A stretch of 64,000 nt of DNA from Centroberyx gerrardi (lineage: Eukaryota > Chordata > Actinopteri > Beryciformes > Berycidae), in the NCBI RefSeq assembly GCF_048128805.1, contig NC_136010.1, positions 15,866,480 to 15,930,479 on the forward strand, given 5' to 3'. The notes under the pieces were generated by a model that made no database searches, was not told the DNA's origin, and saw only the letters and a program-made list of their open reading frames with translations. Both the position numbers and the translations under genes were made by a program. How positions within the stretch are numbered: position 1 is the stretch's first letter; each line of letters begins with the position of its first letter. Below are positions 43,725 to 56,300 of this stretch, piece after piece.

Positions 43725-44972
43725 GAAATAAGATACAGAGTGGTTTATTGGCGACAGTATTCCATTCATACATACATTTCCTGAGTGTAAACACACACAA
43801 TCAGTAAAACTCGGCGTTCTCTTCGTTTCCACTGAGGGGAGGAGCAAAACGCGGCCTGAGGCCCCGTCCTGACCCCATCCCCATCTGCCTTTTAAATGTC
43901 ATTATCCCCACAAGCCCTACTAGCAGAGGCCGCGATCAGTCCAGACGAATCAGTGTAAAGCCATCATTCACACTCTACTTGTTTAGCGTTACATAATTCG
44001 ATGGAACAAGGTTAAAAATACTGCTGCTCGGTGTGCCTATAGCCATGTATCACATCACTTCCACGGTGCCGTTTCAGCGTCTGATGGGAGGCTGCAGCTC
44101 CAGAACAGTTGAGCCTCCAGGAGAGATGAGCATATGGTGCCTGATTTCCTCTGCTGTCCATCCACAACACAGGCCAAATACATTTCACTCTCCCCAGCCC
44201 CAAGTGTCCAATGAATAGCAGGTTGCACACATCATCATGTTGTTACTGTTGAATAAGACGATGCTTTAAAGTCCCTTCATACATCATGTATACAGTACCA
44301 CAGTGAGTATTCTCCAAAAATATGATTTTGAACATAAAAGGTTTTGGCTAATAAATCAAGTCTTACCAGAGTGAACTTTAGTGTGGTATTTTCTTCCCAC
44401 TGGGTCTAAGGAGCTTGTAGGTTTGATATCTACCCTAAAACATTTGCTACTTTTGGGGAAAACATGCATTTACTGTATCTGTTTTTTGTGACTAACATCT
44501 ACATTGGAAGCAGCCGGTGCCAGACTAGACAGGTGTTACAATGTGTGTAGGTAGCAGCCTATAGTGTTCAGGCTTTCTGTGTTAATAGAAAGACTTGTTC
44601 AATAGTGCATTTATCACATAACAAGCAGCTGTATTTCTTCACTTTACACTAGCAGTGTGCGAATATTGTGTACTTGCATGTGTTTGTTCTTTATATCTAC
44701 AGTGTGTCAGTGTAACAATGCAAGATACTGTAACAGTCTTCATATCTTCATACTACCAATTGATCATTTCTCTTTCGGCATTGACCAAAATGCCTTTTTA
44801 AATTAACAGAAATACATTCAAGTGTTTAAAAAATAAAGCTATAAAAATAAAATTACATTTTGTTTTCTTAGTGCACACAGTGTTGCTTCACAGCCAGAAG
44901 AGCGCTTGTGCTATTCACAGAATTGAAGCGAGGTACAGCCCCAAAATGAATTCCAAGCCAGGCTGGACCCCC
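43725..44972 (-). other. b3galt4: b3galt4 3' untranslated region (presumed)
   Basis: On minus, the stop codon is followed by about 1.25 kb without a gene, up to an AATAAA signal read from 43749 to 43744. It faces the 3' side of wdr46. Confidence 0.55.
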
Positions 44973-46088
44973 TCACAGTCCCTGCTCCAGCCCCAGAGCC
45001 GTCCCAAGCATGGCCCTGACTTTGCAGACCCCCAAGGAAGCGTGTAGGCTCAGCCAGGAGCAGGGGGGTGACGAATGCACATCAGCCCAGTAGCGCAGCA
45101 TCTCCCTGGGTGGGATGTGATGGATGGACACCATGGCCTGATAGCAGCAGCGCCCGTATGGCACACCCGGCCCACCAGAGAAGAGGGGACAGTGTGAGGG
45201 CAGCACCCCGGCCGTACGGGCACACAGGCCCACAAACACATCCTCAGGGGGCAGAGGCGTGGATAAAGGCGATGCAGCGGCTGCCAGAGACACTTTGAGC
45301 AAAGCAGAGCGGGACAGGACATAGGCTGTACCACTGCAATAGTCTGGAAAGACAGAGGGAGGGTAAGCTCCGGATGGGAGGTAGTGCTTGCTGTCCGGGT
45401 CCCGGTCCGGAGCCACGTGGAGATGCACCCTGCCGAGGTACAGGTCTCCTTGTTCGTAGGGGTTTCGGCTCCTGTTCAGGAAGTGCAGCAGGGCGCTCGG
45501 GTTGAACAGGACATCATCGTCCACTTTGGCCATGAAGTGGGCCTGAGGGCAGAACCTGCGGGCCCAGCCCAGCATGGACAGGGTCTTCAGCGTCAGGTTG
45601 GAATAGGTGTCCACAAAACGGCCCTGGATCAGGTCTCCTCGCTCACGGGCCTCCTCTATCAGCAGCTTGGACAGTCCGGGGTCAGACGCCACACCCACCA
45701 TGAACAGGGTCATGACCCGGAGGCCCCTCACCTCGACCTCCCCACCCCAAGTGTCCCTGACAGCCTGGCGAGCTCTCTGATTGGCAGGAGCCGAGGTAAC
45801 CATAGTGATGAGGTATGGCTTGGCACGCTGGCAGACAAGCGGGCTGGGCATGAGCAGGAACTCCTCGGGTCTGGTAGGAGGGACGCTCTGCGGGGGGATG
45901 ATGCCGGCGTGCGGCTCCACCACGGCGTTCATGCTCATAGAGGTGACCCATGATTCAATGAGGTCCACGAAGAGCAGCGCGAACAGCGCCGCGGCCACTA
46001 TCACCGCGCAGAGAAAAGGCAAAAGCCCGAGCCTGTTCCCTCGCTTTCCAAACCGGGGCTTACACACCCAGAGCCCCCGTCCCACCAT
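44973..46088 (-). CDS. b3galt4: Beta-1,3-galactosyltransferase 4-like
   Basis: A Golgi type II membrane enzyme. In mammals B3GALT4 adds beta-1,3-galactose to GM2-type gangliosides (GM1/GD1b synthase). Single coding exon of 371 residues. I chose the ATG at 46088 (MVGRGLWVCKPRFGKRG); the frame is open a little further upstream but has no earlier ATG. A short basic cytosolic tail is followed by a membrane anchor at about residues 21-41 (LLPFLCAVIVAAALFALLFV). The GT31 domain has RQAVRDTWGG, NLTLKTLSMLGWA, the metal-binding KVDDDVLFN, YLGRVH, the PPEDVFVGLCA box and a C-terminal RCCYQA. This end, with CSW...LGVCKVRAM, matches B3GALT4 rather than other family members. The neighbouring wdr46 supports it. 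Confidence 0.9.
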   Translation of the reverse strand: MVGRGLWVCKPRFGKRGNRLGLLPFLCAVIVAAALFALLFVDLIESWVTSMSMNAVVEPHAGIIPPQSVPPTRPEEFLLMPSPLVCQRAKPYLITMVTSAPANQRARQAVRDTWGGEVEVRGLRVMTLFMVGVASDPGLSKLLIEEARERGDLIQGRFVDTYSNLTLKTLSMLGWARRFCPQAHFMAKVDDDVLFNPSALLHFLNRSRNPYEQGDLYLGRVHLHVAPDRDPDSKHYLPSGAYPPSVFPDYCSGTAYVLSRSALLKVSLAAAASPLSTPLPPEDVFVGLCARTAGVLPSHCPLFSGGPGVPYGRCCYQAMVSIHHIPPREMLRYWADVHSSPPCSWLSLHASLGVCKVRAMLGTALGLEQGL

Positions 46089-48845
46089 GACCAACCTCCA
46101 CAGTGACTGCACGGCTCTGTAGCTACAACTCACCCCGTCTCTGTCTTGCTTCCTTTGTCTCGAAGGCTATAAGTACTCTTCTGCCATTCCGTTAGGGTGT
46201 CTCTGCGTGTGTGTGTGTGTGTGTGTGTCCGCACCCTTGATCTCTTCCTTTACCCTTGATCAGAGGTTCAGATCCTCCGCAGCAGGCTGCCAGGATGTGC
46301 CAGGATGTGGCGGAGAGGCTGGTACCCTCGGTACTGCAGCCGCATCACTTTTGACAAAAGTGGGATATGCAGTTGCGCAAATGAAACGGTCGATTTGGTA
46401 GACGTAGCCCGGAGCTGTATTTGCCCTTATTCTTCACAATAAAATCTGAATGTGTAGCTGTAAGGGTCGCGACAGAGGAAAAAACACTGTGCCAAATTCC
46501 CACGATCACATCGAGTGTAATAAAAACGCTCCCCGACATGCGTATGCTAATGCTTCTTCTTCAGGGTGTCTCTTTCGTTTCCAGGCTCTGCTGTTACATG
46601 GCAGCGGTTTGAGGCCAGCCCCGCTATTCAGATTGCAAACTGCACGCAGATGTTGCAAGCCGCATTTAGAGCATCCGCTGTCACTAGTCACTTTTGCTGT
46701 AATGTCGGGGCTGCAATGATGCAGTGATCACATCAAGCCACACGAGGCCTGTGTTTTATGTTTATATGCCCAACAGCGTATATATTATTGTTAAATAATA
46801 TCGGTTCGATGGCATTGTTTCATTAATCGAAAAAGAATGATAGGAGCCAATCCTTTAATAAGTTTTAGAAGGCTACTGTACACATATCACTGCAAAAAAA
46901 CATCCCTAAAGTAGCCCAAAGGTCACCAAATATATTACTTTAAGTCCCTATATGGGAATAATATAGCGATTGACAGTGATGGAAGGATATATAAATGTGT
47001 GGGGCGGGAGTGGGGATTACGATTTAGTACACAATCTGAATCATCATGAATATCTTAAATATTACAAATGAAAAGCAACAAAAAGTTCCTGTTTATTCTA
47101 TATCGGAGAGATCTTAGCTCTCACATAGCCTACCTGAGGGGGCATTTCTATAGCATTTGAATGGGCGTGAAGCCGTGCTGTCCACAGACTATTGTTCTTG
47201 CTGTGGTTCTCAATTCAGACTGTAGCCTACATCCAGTCCTGACATAGATCTATACGACACCTGGTGGTAATTCAGCAGTGATGCTTGTTCTATGTCTACT
47301 AACATGCTGTCAAAGTATTCTACATGTGGCATGGCATTTTTGGCACATAAATGTTATATACACGCCCACATTATATAGGCCATGATTGGTTAGACTACCT
47401 AAAATGGAAAAGAAAGTAGTTAACATCAATGTGCAGGCAAATGAATTCAGTGTCTATGAATTCATGTGTTGCTAAACTGTGGTTGTGGTCAGTATAGAGA
47501 ACAGTAGCTACAGAACTGAATGCTAATGGAAAGCAAAGACCAAAAGTGCTTACAGAAAGGGACTTAAGTAGGCCCATGTTCAAAACCTGGTAAGTTGGTT
47601 TCCACTTTCTTGTGATGTTGCTGATGGATGAGTTGGCAGATGTTATATGCAATGTCCCTTCACAGTTAATACTGACTTATGTGTTTGAATCATTTTTAGC
47701 TTCTTTGTCATTTATTTGATGTCCTGAGGATCTGCCACCATCTTAGTGAACCATCAAGATCAGTCAAGGACCACAATGGAAATAAGTTTTCAAAACTTTA
47801 TTGTGTTGTCGTTGACAGGTGCATTATCTTTTTTTTTTTTTTTTTTTTACTGATAGTCAAATAAAATAAAATAAATTAAATACTAATAATTTTGGCAACA
47901 ATACAGTATCTAAATATACAAAAACACTAGTAAAATGAAGTGAAATTTTCATACCCAGAAAACATTTTGATATTCGTTTAACATTTGGGTGCATGTGTAA
48001 AAGTGTGTTTTTGAAAATATCATGCACTTTTGTAACCAACCTTTTTGTATTGGCACAAACATATGTAAGCAATTTACATGGTGTGTTTGCAATTTATGAT
48101 CATATAGCCTACCTAAAGATCACGCATTGAGAACTGGATGTCATATAAGGACTGCTGTCATGGAGGGGACAGGGTGGCTGATTCTTCACTGGTGATACAA
48201 CTTAAGGTCCCAACAACTTTTACCTCTCACTGTATAGGATAATGGGGGTAACCTAGGAATAAATACAAAACACATAAAATAATTGGGTGCCACATAAACA
48301 CCACATTGGGCAACATATCTGATATTGCGATTGGCATATACACACACCATCTGATTGTTCGTTGTTCAGTTACAACTCCATGCAAAAATGACAGAAGTAA
48401 GGATGAATGGAGAAAGCATTAGTACTAAACAAGCTGGAGAGAAGAAGAATCCATGTTGCAATTGGAAGCTGTTAAAGGATAATTCCTGTTATTTCCATGT
48501 GATGTTCAGATGGTTCTTTGGCCTGTGAACAGTCTGAGGTCAAGGTAAAACACACAGGGGGTCACAGGGGCAAGTGTGACATGTTATTTTTGGTCAAATC
48601 AATTTAAAGAAATGTCAATACGTTATTTTATATTAATTGATGATAATTTGAAAAATGTCATCACTTTTGCCCCCATGACTCCCACTCGCTTAGCATTAGC
48701 TGCGGCTAATTTTGCAGATGTTTAATGTTCTTAGACTACTCTAAGGCCAAAGAACCATCACATGAAAATCACTTTAATTATCCTTTAAATGGCTCTCTGG
48801 TCCCAATGATAACTTGGCAATAAAGTCCCTAGACAGGCAGACAGG
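46089..48845. other. Intergenic region b3galt4 to nr2c2
   Basis: The first 600 bp, upstream of b3galt4, is less A+T-rich and holds a short (GT)n at 46206-46228. It probably contains that gene's 5' untranslated sequence and promoter. The rest is A+T-rich with a poly-T run at 47830-47849. No exon was recognised. The two genes are divergent, but 2.7 kb apart. Confidence 0.5.
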
Positions 48846-49057
48846 ATGACGTCAGTGCTGTCTGGCTCGCGCCGAGCCGTGCGGCGGGGGGGTGGAGGCG
48901 CGCAGGGACGCGAGCAAAGGAAAGAGAAAAAAAAAAGTCAACCTCAGCGCGCTGGCGGTGCGGGGTCACGAACTATGACCTTTAACAGAAGAAAACCAAA
49001 ACAAATATTTTATAAAATAGCAGAGAACTATAAATCTGTGATCCCCGAATCCCGGAG
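48846..49057 (+). promoter_or_regulatory. nr2c2: nr2c2 first (non-coding) exon and CG-rich promoter core
   Basis: A CG-rich island (about 48860-48970) precedes a consensus donor, ggag before gtaagt, at 49057/49058. Exon 1 holds an upstream ATG at 48975. Its frame continues across the junction into exon 2 (acceptor at 50334) and stops at TAA 50341-50343, 15 nt before the main ATG. There is no TATA box, as expected for a broadly expressed receptor. The transcription start is not determined. Confidence 0.55.
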
Positions 49058-50358
49058 GTAAGTCTTCATCCCAGATTGAAAACGGTAGAAAGCTCATTGA
49101 GATACTGGATGATAAAACAGCACAGCTAATCTGCCTGGCTAGCTTGTTAGCTAGCCGTACACAGCTTCCCTCCAGCCCGACTGTGGCGGATAGGGAGCCG
49201 GGGATGGATGTGAACCACGGGGCGTTTGCAGCCACCATCTGTATCATTCTGGATACAGTTATGTGTTTGACAAACAGCAAACTATCAGTTGTAAATATGT
49301 GTCACCATTATCGACTTAACTTGAACTGACACCTGCATGCTAGAAGGAAGAATCCAGAGGGGCAGACGGCACAGATTCTGCTCTTGCTGCAACCCTCCTT
49401 GCGTTCACTTGCATTAGCCACACCAGCTAACATGAGCAAGCTAGTTGGTGCAGATGAACTCGACCCTTTTACCTTTGCCATCCCGGGGACAGGAGTGGGT
49501 TGAAAGATTGAATGTGGCAACACGTAGAAATATGACTTTATTCATAAAAACTGCATTTTTACATTTACTACCAGTCCATCAGCATGTACCCGCTAGATTG
49601 ATAAGAAAAATACTATAATACATTTAATGAAGGTTCGCCACTGTTATTGGCTGGTTGCCAGATTCTCCATTTTGTTTTGATGTGTTTGGAAGGAAGTGTT
49701 GATGGACATTCTGTTTGACCAATCAGCAAACGAATCCAAGTAGCATGTTCCTCCTATCTGTCAGCGAGGCTGTAGACCTAATGCAGGGATGGATGTCACT
49801 TTTCACTGATCCTATGTTTTATAAATTTGCATTCTTTATTATGATCTCAAGTCAAGACGAGATACATACACGCCTGGTGAATGGAGGTCATTGATCGATC
49901 AACCTTGACCAAGACCTCTGTGTATGAGGAGAGGCTATCACATATCATTATGAGCAATGGGGGATAATAATAGAATATAGCACCTGCCATGGAAGATGAT
50001 CAACTGTTTGGTGGTTACCACTCACAATTTACACATAGGTTTTCAATTACCTGTGTAGTTACTTTAAAAGTGGAGGGGAGATGTCCATGGTCCAGAAATT
50101 TATAATGCAACAGTTTTTGGATTGCACTCAGTTTGTACTGAGACTTCAGTGGACACTAGGTAGAACTTAAGGTTCCTGACAAATAGAACTTTTCATTTCA
50201 ATTTCATAGTGTAGCCTATCGTCTGTGATCTACCAGCACCAACATTATATTCATGAAACTCTCAGGCCTCAGCATTGGCCAGGTCCTTTCTGACACTGAG
50301 GCTGATAAATGTCTTTGGCATTCCTCCAAACAGACCTCACTAATGACCTTACATCATC

Positions 50359-53300
50359 ATGACGACCAACCTGAATCTGCTTTCTCAGCAGAAAGTGGCC
50401 TCTGAGCAGGTAGCAGAGGTGAGTGTGTAGAGAGAGGAAGAGAGTTTGGAGATGTGCAGTCAGGTGGAAGTGTGGACATGCATTCATTCATACTAGCTGC
50501 GTGGCCAGTGGATGCTGTTGTTTTTGTTGCCATAGAGACATAGGCCACTTTGAGCTTCAGTAGAGAGTTCTCACTGAGGTTACCGCACCACTCCCTTGGG
50601 CTATCTAGTTTAGCTGTCCTGTAGACAGGTCTCATCTATGTTTATGTGAATGTGTCTGTTTTTGTAGTGGAAAAGGCTATGATTTTCCCATAGACACAAG
50701 TATAAGATGGTCAAAATCTAGTTTGCATATGTTTAAGCATGTTGAAATGTGTTACAAATTGCAGGTGTCAACCTCTCCTTCAGATTCAATGATGAGTGGT
50801 TCTCCGCAGCGCTTTCAGGTCATCTCCACTGAGCCTGCTACAACACCACAGCGAATACAGGTAATTGTTGTACACTGAACATTACTTGGCTTCAGAAAAA
50901 GCGGCACTACTGCCACCTGTTGATATTGTCCTCTTACAGCATCCCAGCAATAATAATAAACAAGTTGAGTATGCATGCAGATTGGAGGAAGTTGATGTTA
51001 CAACATGTGGCTTAGATCTCCATCCCCTTCTCTGTTTTTTCTTCACTCCTTTGCTGCCTCTGTATTTCTATCCCTCTCTCTCCCATCTCTTCTACCCTCA
51101 GATTGTAACTGACCAGCAGACAGGTCAGAAGATCCAGATAGTGACAGCGATGAACCCGTCCAGTGCTCCCAAGCAGCAGTTCATCCTGACCACGGCTGAC
51201 GGCTCAGGGACGGGCAAGGTGATCCTGGCCTCCCCAGACAGCAACAACACTAAGCAGCTCATCTTTACCGCTGCAGACAGCCTGATGCCAGGAAGGATAC
51301 AGGTACAGATTGCTCCGTAATATCACCCCAAAGCTCAGTACATAGTGTTATGATATTATAGGCATTATCCGGGTATAACACAGTGTGCCTACTCTGGGTT
51401 TCCTTATTTTATAGCTGCGGTGTTGCTGTAATTATGTTCAAACAACATAATAACCATGACACCGCCATTGTATTAAGGTGAGACACAAGATTAGTGGCCA
51501 GTGTTTGACTGTACTTTGTTTTTCAGATTGTCACAGATCCTGTGTCAATGGAGCGGTTGCTAGGACAGTCAGGGGATTTGAACCGACCGCAGCCAGTGGA
51601 GTACTGTGTGGTGTGTGGAGATAAGGCTTCAGGTACCCAAGTCTACATTTGCATACCTGGACATGCAATGCCTTTGTATGCATCTTGACTGATGCAGCTG
51701 GATACTAAAGTATTTACATAGTATTTAGACAGTATGATGCACTAAACACACACACATGCAGTGACTCACACACTTCGACTGGTTTTGTCTGTGTTTAGGT
51801 CGTCACTATGGAGCGGTCAGTTGTGAAGGATGTAAAGGCTTCTTCAAGAGGAGCGTAAGGAAGAGCCTGACCTACAGCTGCCGCAGTAAACAGGACTGCG
51901 TCATCAATAAACACCACCGCAATCGCTGCCAGTTCTGTCGACTGAGGAAATGCCTCGAGATGGGGATGAAGACTGACTGTGAGTTTGCATCCAATTTGCA
52001 ACCAAGCGCTAATACCCATAGAAAAAACAGTTGCAGTCAAAAGCAAGTCAGGTTAGCGTACGTAGGCTAGCGTAACAGTAGTGACTAGGGAGTAGTGAGT
52101 GGGGAAACCATCCTTCAACCAAAGGACCCAGGTTCAAGCCCCTTGTGTCGGCAACAACGTGCTGAAGTGTCTTTGAGCAAGGCAATGCATTTCTACCAGC
52201 ACCAGGCATGCTGTTCTGTAGCTGAACCTGCACTCTGGCCTTCCTATCATTATTATTATTATGATGATCACGATCAGGATAATGATTATGATTCTGATGA
52301 TTATTATTATAACCAGTCAAATTAGAAAATAAATTCATAGATGCTGTTTTGTGTGTCCTCAGCTGTGCAGAGTGAGAGGAAGCCCATCGATCTGCTGCCC
52401 AGAGAGAAGCACGCCAACTGTGCTGCCTCCACCCAAAAGATCTACATTCGCAAGGACCTCAACAGTCCGCTCATCGCCACGCCAACCTTCATCTCCGACA
52501 CAGAGACAGATGGCTCCAGGTTAGTGGCGTTCTGGCATATAGACAAACCTCAGAGCTGGGTTCTGTTTTTTGTCTGGTTTATTGTTTTTTTCCAGGGACC
52601 CTCAAAATGCCTTAATACTACTATTTGTTATCAGTCCAGCCTGTAGTTGATGGATGCTCTGTGTCATGTGCAGGTCCAGCCTGCTGGACCAGGGGATGCT
52701 GGTTAACATCCAGCAGCCCGTCATCCAGACCGATGGAACTTTGCTGCTGGCCACTGACTCAAAGGTACAGTTGCTACTGCCATCAGGTTTAAACTTCTGC
52801 CTGCTCTGCTCCTCTCTGTCACCTTCCCCTCCTTCTGGTAGGAGCATGATTTATCAGCAAAAAATGGTGCAAGGACTTGATGTTCTTGCATTTAGTGGCT
52901 GTTATACATGGCTGCTTTGTATTAGAGGCCCAGGAAACAAGTGGTCTGTAAAAAAGCAATAGGGCAGATTTAGTTTTAGAAATGTATTAGAATCAGTCTT
53001 CACCCAGTCATGTCCTATTTTTTAAGAAGCGTTTGTCTTGCTTTTCCAGTGCAGGCTGCTTTATTTTTCTATTATGTTCCAATGCAGGCCACTCTATTTT
53101 GTCTATTTCGTTTCTGTATTTGATCTTGTTTTTGTATTGCTTTAGTTGAGATCTAGGCAAGCGGCCTATAATCTCTCCTAATGATGGATAATAAAGTGCA
53201 AGGTTACATATGTCCTCTTCAGATGGAGTCGGGGCAGGGGGACTTGGGGACGCTAGCCAATGTGGTGACATCACTGGCAAACCTGAGTGACTCACTAAAC

Positions 53301-56300
53301 GAGAATCTAAACAACGGTGATACCTCAGACAGCCAGCAGGAGGAGCAATCTGCCAGCGAGATAACACGGTCAGTCTGTAGTGAAATTAGGAGATGGGAGT
53401 GTGAGTTTATAAAAGGTATCAGCTCCGTTTTTAGTTTTAGTACAATAGTATTTAGTATTTGAAATGGAACTGACTTTTAAGCAGGCCTAATATTACATAT
53501 TAACTAATAATAACAATAATTATTACACAGAGCAATAAGTAATAAAATGTCGCAGATGAGTTAATTAAATGTGATTAATGTGTGTATACTTGTGTGTTGC
53601 GCACAGTGCCTTTGACACCCTGGCCAAAGTCCTGAACCCACCAGAAGCAGGGCTGGGACAGTGCCTGGCAGATAAGTCCCAGTGCGTCAGTGGAGCGACC
53701 ATCCAGCTGATTGGTCGAGACCAGGAGACCCCCATCATCGAAGTGGAGGGGCCACTGCTCACAGACAGCCACGTCAGCTTTAAGGTTGGTGGGGCGGCTA
53801 GTCAACTCATAGAAACTGCCAAAATAAAGGAAACACTTGAGTAATATTGTTAATTAATAATTGTGTATTGGGGAAAAAAAATACAAACAAAAACCATTAC
53901 CTGCCACAAATAAAACATTTTTTACCGGCCAATATAAATAATGTACATATTTCTCAGGTTTATGTCACCCTACCCATTGTCAATGCGTTTTCATGTATAG
54001 AATCAGGTACTGTGTAAAACATTCAGTGAAGAGACAAGAGCAGCTTTAACTGTCACTGACTTATACGTTGGATCTTTTTTTTTTGTCTTGGACTTCATTT
54101 TCTTCTTTTTGGTGGCCTCAAACCTGCTATGTGTCACCACATGGGCATAACGTTAAGTTTCAACAAACGTTAGGCTATTTAGCAATCCAGGAAGGATGCT
54201 ACCACTTTGTGTGTAGTCAGCGTAACAGGCAGCCAATCAGTTTGATACAGAGCCACTGTTTTGCTTTGATTTGATTGCCTCATGCTTAGAGAGAGTGTAC
54301 AGTGGCCTTTAGGGACAAAGTTTGAGAACAGGCAAAGAGCAAAGACTGTATATAACTGAGGTATTAAAATGTTATTGTCTCAGAAAGTTACTGTCCAGTG
54401 TGGCAGGTGATGCTTATTGATTTATCTGCCAAAGACAAATTTTGCTACTATTTGGTGCTTGGCGGGTGTTAATTTCAGACTTTGGCGGGACACCATTGAC
54501 AGGAGCCTCAGTGATGGATACTTCTCAACTTGCTAATGTTTCACAAGGAAAAGTGACTAAGGTAATGTTGACATGGATTTATGAGGGAAAGACATCATCA
54601 GCCGGTGCAACTGTGGTCAGAAGGGCGTACTCCTCGACTGTGATGTTCACTGGTTCAAGATACAAGGAAAAACAGACAAACAACTCTGAGTCAGTTGGCT
54701 CCAACTGTCAATCTAAGTTGTGAGCAAACAGCTTCATCATGAACTTCAGAGAGAGACTCTGTGGTCGGATTGTGGTGTAGAACCCCTTATTACACCTAAA
54801 AATGCAGTTTTGAGAGTGAAGTGGTGCAGAGAAAACAGGAAGTGGTCATATCCTTAGATGAGTCATCCTTCATCCTGTTCTCGACAAGTGGATGAGTACA
54901 TGTGTGCTGCACACCCAAAGAAGTGCGAGGACGGGAGTGCCTGTTTACTACAGCCAGTGGTGTGGGGGTGCGTTTTCCCTGGCATGTTTCAGGTCCACTG
55001 AACCCTTAAGAAGCCAACCATGGCCATACCAGTTGCTAGATTCTGCAGTGGCACCCGAGATAGCATTTGAACTATCATCAGAACACAAAATGATGGAATT
55101 TCTTATAGAAGAGCGATGCTGTATCCCTCCAGTAGAGTTCCAGACACTTCTATGTTAAAGCATATTAAGTTCTGGTGGCTTGCTGTGTCCCAGCGCAATT
55201 AAAACACTTTATGTTGGTGTTTCCTTTATTTTGGCAGTCATCTGTAGGTAGTCATTCATCAAATAATGTTTTAGGATTTTTTTTCCTCAATATATCCTTC
55301 CCTTTGTCCTTTCTCTCTCTCCTTGCCTCTTTCCTCTAGCTGACCATGCCCAGCCCAATGCCTGAGTATCTGAATGTACACTATATCTGTGAGTCAGCAT
55401 CCCGCCTCCTCTTCCTCTCCATGCACTGGGCACGCTCCATCCCCGCCTTCTCAGCTCTTGGGTAAGAATGCTTTTGGCACAAGGACACTTACATCACACC
55501 CTTCCTTAGTCAATAACACTGCAAGCTTCTCTGTGCGTGTGCAACTTTGTAAGCACTACAAGAATGGAGCGCATAATCATCTATTTATGGATCCACACTT
55601 CTGTCTTCCTCTCTGTCTGTCTGTCTCTCTCTTTCTCAGTCAGGAGGCAAACACCAGTTTGGTGCGAGCTTGCTGGAATGAGTTGTTCACTCTGGGCCTG
55701 GCTCAGTGCGCTCATGTGATGAACCTGTCAACCATCCTAGCTGCCATCATCAACCACCTTCAGAGCAGCATCCAGGATGGTATGGCCCGCAGACCTCGTC
55801 ATCACTTCACAGTATGACACACATGTATAAGTAGGGGTGATGAAATGTGATTTTTGACTATTCTTGTTAGCATAACCAGCTATTATAGTATGGATTGGTC
55901 TCCTTCCATTCATTAGTTTGTTTGTCCATCACATGTGATATCTCAGACACCACAGATCGAATTTTGATGTAACTTGGGGTAATTATGCATCTCACCACTA
56001 CACTCCAGCATATTCAAAATTACGCTGATTGGCCTAATGGGAGCACTGCAGTTAAAAGGCAAAACAATGTGACATATTTGTCACTGATTGACAGTGACAT
56101 TTGACTGCATCTTTTGTTGGGGACCACATGTTTACTGTTGCCTAGTTCTAAGTAACTTTCCTGGTCAAGTAAAGGTTAAATAACCAAATGATTAATTCAT
56201 ACACTAAACTGGGCATTCTCTTCCATCTTAGACAAGATTTCAGGGGAGAGAGTGAAGCAGGTGATGGAGCATATCTGGAAGTTGCAGGAGTTCTGTAACA

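Noticed and set aside
45384-45953. Open frame of 189 codons on plus
   Set aside because: It lies antisense to the b3galt4 coding exon, and its length is explained by the GC-rich composition of that exon. It has no domain motif.
46089-46133. Longer b3galt4 frame starting at 46133
   Set aside because: The codon there is GTG, not ATG. The first ATG in frame is at 46088, giving a normal type II membrane protein start.
51121-51302. Separate small gene from the 151-codon frame at 50865-51320
   Set aside because: The part with family similarity is exactly coding exon 3 of nr2c2; the rest is intron read-through.
54442-54723. Frame of 93 codons in nr2c2 intron 9
   Set aside because: It sits within the Tc1/mariner-like remnant; any similarity would belong to that element.
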